From NCBI GenBank assembly GCA_910586505.1, contig CAJUGV010000010.1:15587-79586 (forward strand): a stretch of DNA of 64,000 nt, given 5' to 3'. Numbering within the stretch: the stretch's first letter is position 1; every line of letters starts with the position of its first letter. Of the stretch, positions 59,703-64,000 are shown in pieces. Origin of the DNA: an uncultured Paraprevotella sp. (GTDB lineage: Bacteria; Bacteroidota; Bacteroidia; Bacteroidales; Bacteroidaceae). The position numbers were made by a program, and so were the translations under genes. The notes below the pieces were generated by a model, which saw only the letters and a program-made list of their open reading frames with translations, made no database searches and was not told the origin of the DNA.

Positions 59703-61946
59703 TTATAAAGAATGATTTATCGTACGAGAAATCACATCCAACTGCTGCTCACGTGTCAACTTCACAAAATTCACGGCATAACCGGAAACACGAATCGTCA
59801 ACTGCGGATACTTCTCAGGATGTTCCATCGCATCTACGAGGAGTTCCTTGTCAAACACATTCACATTCAAATGCTGTCCGCCATCGGGAGTAAAGTAACC
59901 GTCGAGCAGGCTCACAAGATTCTCTACCTGTGTTTCACGTTCCTTACCCAGCGTAGCAGGTGAAATGGCAAAAGTATAAGAAATACCGTCGTGTGCATGA
60001 TGGAAAGGCAATTTTGCCACCGAAGCCAAAGCTGCCACCGCACCTTTCACATCACGTCCGTTCATAGGATTCGCTCCCGGAGCAAATGGCGTGCCTCCCT
60101 GACGACCGTCAGGAGTAGTACCGGTTTTCTTTCCATACACCACATTACTTGTAATCGTCAGGATAGACTGTGTAGCTGTCGCATTACGATAAGTCTCATG
60201 CTGACGAAGATAATTCATAAACTTCTCCGTGATTTCCACCGCGATGGCATCCGTACGGTCATCATTATTACCATAAGGAACATATTCGCCCTCTCGCTCA
60301 AAATCAACAGCCAGACCGCGTTCATCACGAATCACCCTCACCTTGCAATCGCGAATAGCGGCCAATGAATCCGCTACAATAGACAGACCTGCGATACCGG
60401 TGGCACGTATGCGCTGTACGTCGCCGTCATGCAATGCCATCTCGTATGCCTCATAGTCATATTTATCGTGCATGTAATGAATAATCTTCAGCGCATTCAC
60501 ATACACCTTGGCCAGCCAGCGCATCATCTGCTCGTATTTCTCCATTACTTCATTGTAATCAAGATACTCACTTGTTATAGGCTCAAATTTCGGGGCTACC
60601 TGTACTCCTGTACGTTCGTCACGTCCTCCGTTGATCGCATAGAGCAAACATTTAGCCAAATTGGCACGGGCACCGAAGAACTGCATCTGCTTACCGATTT
60701 TCATCGGAGAGACACAGCAGGCAATACCATAGTCATCTCCGTAATCCACACGCATGAGATCATCATTCTCATACTGAATGGCAGAAGTGTCTATAGACAC
60801 CTTCGCACAGAACTTTTTCCAGTTTTCAGGCAACTTATCTGCCCACAACACCGTCAGATTTGGCTCCGGAGCCGGACCGAGATTATAAAGCGTATGGAGA
60901 TAACGGAAACAGGTCTTCGTCACCAAAGTACGTCCATCGACGCCCATACCGCCGAGAGACTCGGTTACCCACACAGGGTCACCGGAGAAGAGATCATTAT
61001 ATTCCGGAGTACGCAAGAAACGCACAATGCGTAACTTGATAATCATCTGATCAATTAATTCCTGTGCCTCCTCCTCTGTCAGCTTACCTTCACGAATATC
61101 TTTCTCTATATAGATATCAAGGAAAGTAGAAGTACGACCTATTGACATAGCGGCACCATCCTGGTCTTTCACAGCAGCCAGATATGCCATATAGACAAAC
61201 TGCACGGCCTCACGGGCGTCCTTAGCAGGACGAGTCACGTCAAAACCATAAGCGGCACACATCTTTTCAAACTCCTGCAAAGCATGTATTTGCTCCGTTA
61301 CTTCCTCCCGATTACGAATGATCTCATCATTAAGCTCCTGTATGTCAAGACGCTTCTGGAACTGTTTCTTATCCTCAATAAGACGTGCCGTACCATACAA
61401 TGCCACACGCCGATAATCACCGATAATTCTGCCACGGCCATAAGCATCCGGCAAACCGGTAATAATAGCCGACCGACGCGCTGCAATCATTTCCTCTGTA
61501 TATGCAGAAAATACACCTTCATTATGCGTCTTACGATACTTGGTGAAAATTTCCTTTGTCATAGGATCAAGATGATAACCGTAAGCTTCCAGACTATTTT
61601 CCACCATACGGATTCCTCCTTTCGGAAAGATTCCCCGTTTCAACGGAGCATCCGTCTGTAATCCTACAATCACTTCATTCTCCTTATCTATATATCCGGG
61701 GCCATAGGTTGTTATACCTTGAGGATGTTTTGTTTCAGTATCGTACACACCTTTTTCACGTTCGATCTTGAACATCTCGGTCAACTTATTCCAAACCTTG
61801 CGGGTCTTTTCAGAAGACGGTTTAAGAAAAGAATCATCTCCTGTATAGGGGGTATAATTATTTTGAATGAAATCCCTTACATTGATCTCTTTCTTCCACT
61901 GTTCACCTTTGAAGCCAGCCCAGCTTTCGTTATTATATTCCATCAT
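59703..61946 (-). CDS. pflB: Formate C-acetyltransferase (pyruvate formate-lyase)
   Basis: This 747-residue anaerobic enzyme converts pyruvate and CoA to acetyl-CoA and formate. The active-site pair Cys410-Cys411 lies in YGIACCVSPMK and the radical glycine is Gly722 in RVSGYAVNFVKL. GLPDAYGRGRIIGDYRRVALYG, MAYLAAVKDQDGAAMSIGR and CAINGGRDE-type substrate regions are as in E. coli PflB. Start is Met1 or Met2 (61946/61943). Reverse TATCTTTG at 61969-61976 is the likely -7 box. pflA follows, as in most anaerobes. Confidence 0.97.
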   Translation of the reverse strand: MMEYNNESWAGFKGEQWKKEINVRDFIQNNYTPYTGDDSFLKPSSEKTRKVWNKLTEMFKIEREKGVYDTETKHPQGITTYGPGYIDKENEVIVGLQTDAPLKRGIFPKGGIRMVENSLEAYGYHLDPMTKEIFTKYRKTHNEGVFSAYTEEMIAARRSAIITGLPDAYGRGRIIGDYRRVALYGTARLIEDKKQFQKRLDIQELNDEIIRNREEVTEQIHALQEFEKMCAAYGFDVTRPAKDAREAVQFVYMAYLAAVKDQDGAAMSIGRTSTFLDIYIEKDIREGKLTEEEAQELIDQMIIKLRIVRFLRTPEYNDLFSGDPVWVTESLGGMGVDGRTLVTKTCFRYLHTLYNLGPAPEPNLTVLWADKLPENWKKFCAKVSIDTSAIQYENDDLMRVDYGDDYGIACCVSPMKIGKQMQFFGARANLAKCLLYAINGGRDERTGVQVAPKFEPITSEYLDYNEVMEKYEQMMRWLAKVYVNALKIIHYMHDKYDYEAYEMALHDGDVQRIRATGIAGLSIVADSLAAIRDCKVRVIRDERGLAVDFEREGEYVPYGNNDDRTDAIAVEITEKFMNYLRQHETYRNATATQSILTITSNVVYGKKTGTTPDGRQGGTPFAPGANPMNGRDVKGAVAALASVAKLPFHHAHDGISYTFAISPATLGKERETQVENLVSLLDGYFTPDGGQHLNVNVFDKELLVDAMEHPEKYPQLTIRVSGYAVNFVKLTREQQLDVISRTINHSL

Positions 61947-61968
61947 ATATTTGTTTTTAATGCGGCTG

Positions 61969-61976
61969 CAAAGATA
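61969..61976 (-). promoter_or_regulatory. Candidate -7 box for pflB-pflA
   Basis: Reverse-strand TATCTTTG, 22 bases upstream of the pflB ATG. No TTTG at the -33 place. Confidence 0.6.
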
Positions 61977-62023
61977 CGGAGAAATAATGAAACCTCATAT
62001 ACTAATTTGTAGGTATTTCAAAT

Positions 62024-63886
62024 TTAAAATCCTTGCCAACTGTTAAACCGTACATTTATTCCGTCCGGCTCACGAGTAACTCTCCCGGAATAAGACTGTT
62101 TAAAATCACAAAAACGATTACCGGAACTCTGAATCAGGCTATACACACACTGACCGGGTAATCTGACTAAAATCATCCCTTTGCTAAATCCTACAAATTC
62201 ATAGACATTCTTTATTTTTCCATTACAGACTATCAACCGATTACCTATGATAAAGATCTTGCCGTTCGTATTAACTCTGACATCCTCTTTTCTAAAAGAG
62301 AATTCCATACCAGACGATACAAAACGGAACATATACAAATCTCCCTGTTTGACTAGCTCAAACCGTCCTAATCGCCCAAGTTCCGGTTTTTTACAGTAAT
62401 TCCGTCCTGCTTTTCCATCCCAATAGATCAACCGTCCTGCAAAATTATGCCCTTTGAAGAAGTCTCCATTACATTCAACATTACCATAGAGTTCCGGCTT
62501 CAAGTCGATGCCCTTTGCATCTACAACCGTCACTTTTCCACGGAAAACATTGTCATACGGATAAAAACACATGGCATAATAGGGATCCGGCAAACGTTTT
62601 ATCCTTTCAAACTGAGGGGCACAGACCTCCTTGCCATTTAAAGAAATGCCATATTTACCATTCTGAATAAAAACTTCCAATCCCTCACGCTTTTCCGTTT
62701 TACTCTTAATCCGTACCATTTCAAGGTTCACCAGTTCTTTCCCCATGGTATTCTCACCTATATATATAGGATGATTATAAGTCGTCACGCCACGTCCGCT
62801 CCTCTCCCCTTCAAACATCTGTTGCCAATCACGGTCTTGCGTAGGCAGACCAAATGTCAGATACAAGCCCACCTGGTCCAGTATGATCACATGGCTTTTA
62901 CTTTGAGACACACGCATCCCACGTCCTACTTGTTGCAAATACTTCGAAAGAGACAATGTGGGCCTTGCCAATTGAATTACTTCCACCTCAGGAACATCCC
63001 ATCCTTCTGAAAAGATATCCACATTAACCATCAACTGTATCCTTCCTTCTTTATAACTGTCGGCCAATCTACGACGTTCTTCTGCCGGAGTCTTGGCATC
63101 AACCCAACAACAGCTAACACCACGCTGCCGATAAAAATTCACAATATGCCGCGCATGGTCACAATTGATGGCATAGACTATACCTTTCTTTCCCGAAGCA
63201 AATGCCTGATATGTATCATATAAATGTTGTATACTCTCTGGACAGTCCATCACCATAGCCATTTCCTTTATCTGAAAATCACCATCTGCACCGCGCTTGG
63301 ATAATGAGAAAACATCACGCACTGCCTTACTGTCCGGATCGGCACTTATATATTCCAAATCCGACAACCATCCCTCTGTTATAAAGCTCTCAATACTATA
63401 TGTCTGAAGCATTAAATCAAACAAATCGGTAAAAGGCTCCCCACTCAATCTGCAAGGAGTAGCAGTCAGTCCTAAAAAAAGAGCTTCAGACCACTTCTCC
63501 CACAATGCCCTATATGTCTTTGCCAAAGCATGATGTGCCTCGTCAACTACAATTAGCCCCGGATTAAAAAACATTCTTTCAATATTACGGCTTAAAGTTT
63601 GAATGCTTGCCACTTGAACTTTTTCAGCTGACACAAACTTTTTTCCTCCTGTAATACATCCATGGCTTATTCCAAAATAATCTAACGTTTTTGAAATCTG
63701 CTCGATCAACTCCATCCTATGAGTAACAACAAGCACCCCGTTTGCGCAATTCTCACGAATAATTTCCGCCATCAAGAATGTCTTTCCTGTCCCCGTTGGC
63801 ATTTGCACCATTATACTACGGGCACCGCTCCACCATCTTTCATAAAGACGATGCTTCATTTCTCTCTGATAATCACGCAGCTCCAT
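62024..63886 (-). CDS. DEAD/DEAH-box (SSL2-like) helicase with WG-like C-terminal region
   Basis: This 620-residue superfamily 2 ATPase begins LRDYQREMKHRLYERW (Q-motif). It has Walker A PTGTGKT (30-36), motif Ia VLVVTHRMELIEQI, DEAH at 115-118, GLTATP near 139-144, and motif VI QVGRGMRVSQSKSHVI. From about residue 395 the fold changes to beta-rich segments (FIQNGKYGISLNGKEVCAPQFERIK, NVFRGKVTVVDAKGIDL, RLIYWDGKAGRNYC) that resemble WG repeats. It resembles the ComF/Res-type helicase core without a nuclease. Substrate is unknown. Base composition is AT-rich compared with the 35-49 kb part. It is separated from an upstream gene by only 17 bases. Confidence 0.85.
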   Translation of the reverse strand: MELRDYQREMKHRLYERWWSGARSIMVQMPTGTGKTFLMAEIIRENCANGVLVVTHRMELIEQISKTLDYFGISHGCITGGKKFVSAEKVQVASIQTLSRNIERMFFNPGLIVVDEAHHALAKTYRALWEKWSEALFLGLTATPCRLSGEPFTDLFDLMLQTYSIESFITEGWLSDLEYISADPDSKAVRDVFSLSKRGADGDFQIKEMAMVMDCPESIQHLYDTYQAFASGKKGIVYAINCDHARHIVNFYRQRGVSCCWVDAKTPAEERRRLADSYKEGRIQLMVNVDIFSEGWDVPEVEVIQLARPTLSLSKYLQQVGRGMRVSQSKSHVIILDQVGLYLTFGLPTQDRDWQQMFEGERSGRGVTTYNHPIYIGENTMGKELVNLEMVRIKSKTEKREGLEVFIQNGKYGISLNGKEVCAPQFERIKRLPDPYYAMCFYPYDNVFRGKVTVVDAKGIDLKPELYGNVECNGDFFKGHNFAGRLIYWDGKAGRNYCKKPELGRLGRFELVKQGDLYMFRFVSSGMEFSFRKEDVRVNTNGKIFIIGNRLIVCNGKIKNVYEFVGFSKGMILVRLPGQCVYSLIQSSGNRFCDFKQSYSGRVTREPDGINVRFNSWQGF

Positions 63887-63903
63887 ACAACATAAAAGAA
63901 ATC

Positions 63904-64000
63904 CTATGATGTTGTATCAAAAGGGTCTCTGTACTTCCCTAATAATTGTTTCCCGAAATACCAGAAAAACTTCATATCATCCACAAAATAACGACGAAAC
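63904..64000 (-). CDS. Unidentified protein, C-terminal fragment
   Basis: A reverse-strand frame enters from the right edge and stops at TAG (63904-63906), giving 31 residues that end in KFFWYFGKQLLGKYRDPFDT followed by TS. It lies 17 bases upstream of the helicase start, so it likely heads the same operon. Too little is visible for a family call. Confidence 0.5.
   Translation of the reverse strand, partial: FRRYFVDDMKFFWYFGKQLLGKYRDPFDTTS

Overview
The window looks like chromosomal DNA of a Bacteroides species or a very close relative (order Bacteroidales). The evidence is the promoter grammar (TTTG, about 19-20 bases, then TAnnTTTG with little Shine-Dalgarno signal), type V (fimbrillin) pili, GH92/GH97/GH78/GH31 polysaccharide enzymes with secretion signals, a separate B12-methionine-synthase reactivation protein, DUF4369 and DUF5107 proteins, and gut-anaerobe enzymes such as pyruvate formate-lyase. 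No transposase, integrase, CRISPR array or phage gene was seen. Species cannot be named from sequence alone.

Layout. 1-2.4 kb: edge of a small membrane protein, a histidine phosphatase, then pabB and pabC (p-aminobenzoate for folate). 2.4-14.7 kb, leftward: an eight-gene type V fimbrial operon (DUF3575 barrel, Mfa2/FimB-type anchor, three fimbrillin lipoproteins, second DUF3575 barrel, OmpA-like/TPR protein, large beta-barrel), preceded by a small HTH gene with a long structured leader. 14.7-35 kb is mostly housekeeping: mfd, a polyprenol-phosphate sugar transferase, pyrC with a MetH reactivation domain, a metallophosphoesterase, plsC, a DivIC-like septation protein, dnaX, a queuosine block (YhhQ transporter, queC, queF), a TlpA-like thioredoxin, an OmpP1/FadL porin, ffh, folD and tRNA-His. 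35-43 kb, leftward: GH78 rhamnosidase, GH97 (retaining type) and GH92 mannosidase, each with its own terminator and without SusC/SusD. 43-49 kb, rightward: a compact cassette of MFS sugar porter, DUF5107-TPR protein and aldose 1-epimerase. 49-50 kb: a gene-poor, possibly decayed stretch next to tRNA-Gly. 50-64 kb is visibly more AT-rich: lipoprotein nitroreductase, GH31 with a convergent AraC regulator, a glutamine synthetase, enolase, a lipoprotein phosphoesterase with a barrel protein, pflA/pflB, and a DEAH helicase with a WG-like C-terminal region.

The most interesting items are: (1) a dispersed family of palindromes built on ATGAGCACGAAAAT at four intergenic sites; (2) the fimbrial control region, which has a TAnnTTTG box with no -33 element, a 17-base direct repeat at 22-base period just upstream, and a structured ~257-base leader ahead of the HTH gene; (3) a terminator-like hairpin inside the fimbrial operon that could set pilin-to-accessory ratios; and (4) the cytoplasmic DUF5107-TPR protein tied by overlap to a mutarotase and a sugar importer. 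All of these are readings of raw sequence; no database search was run.
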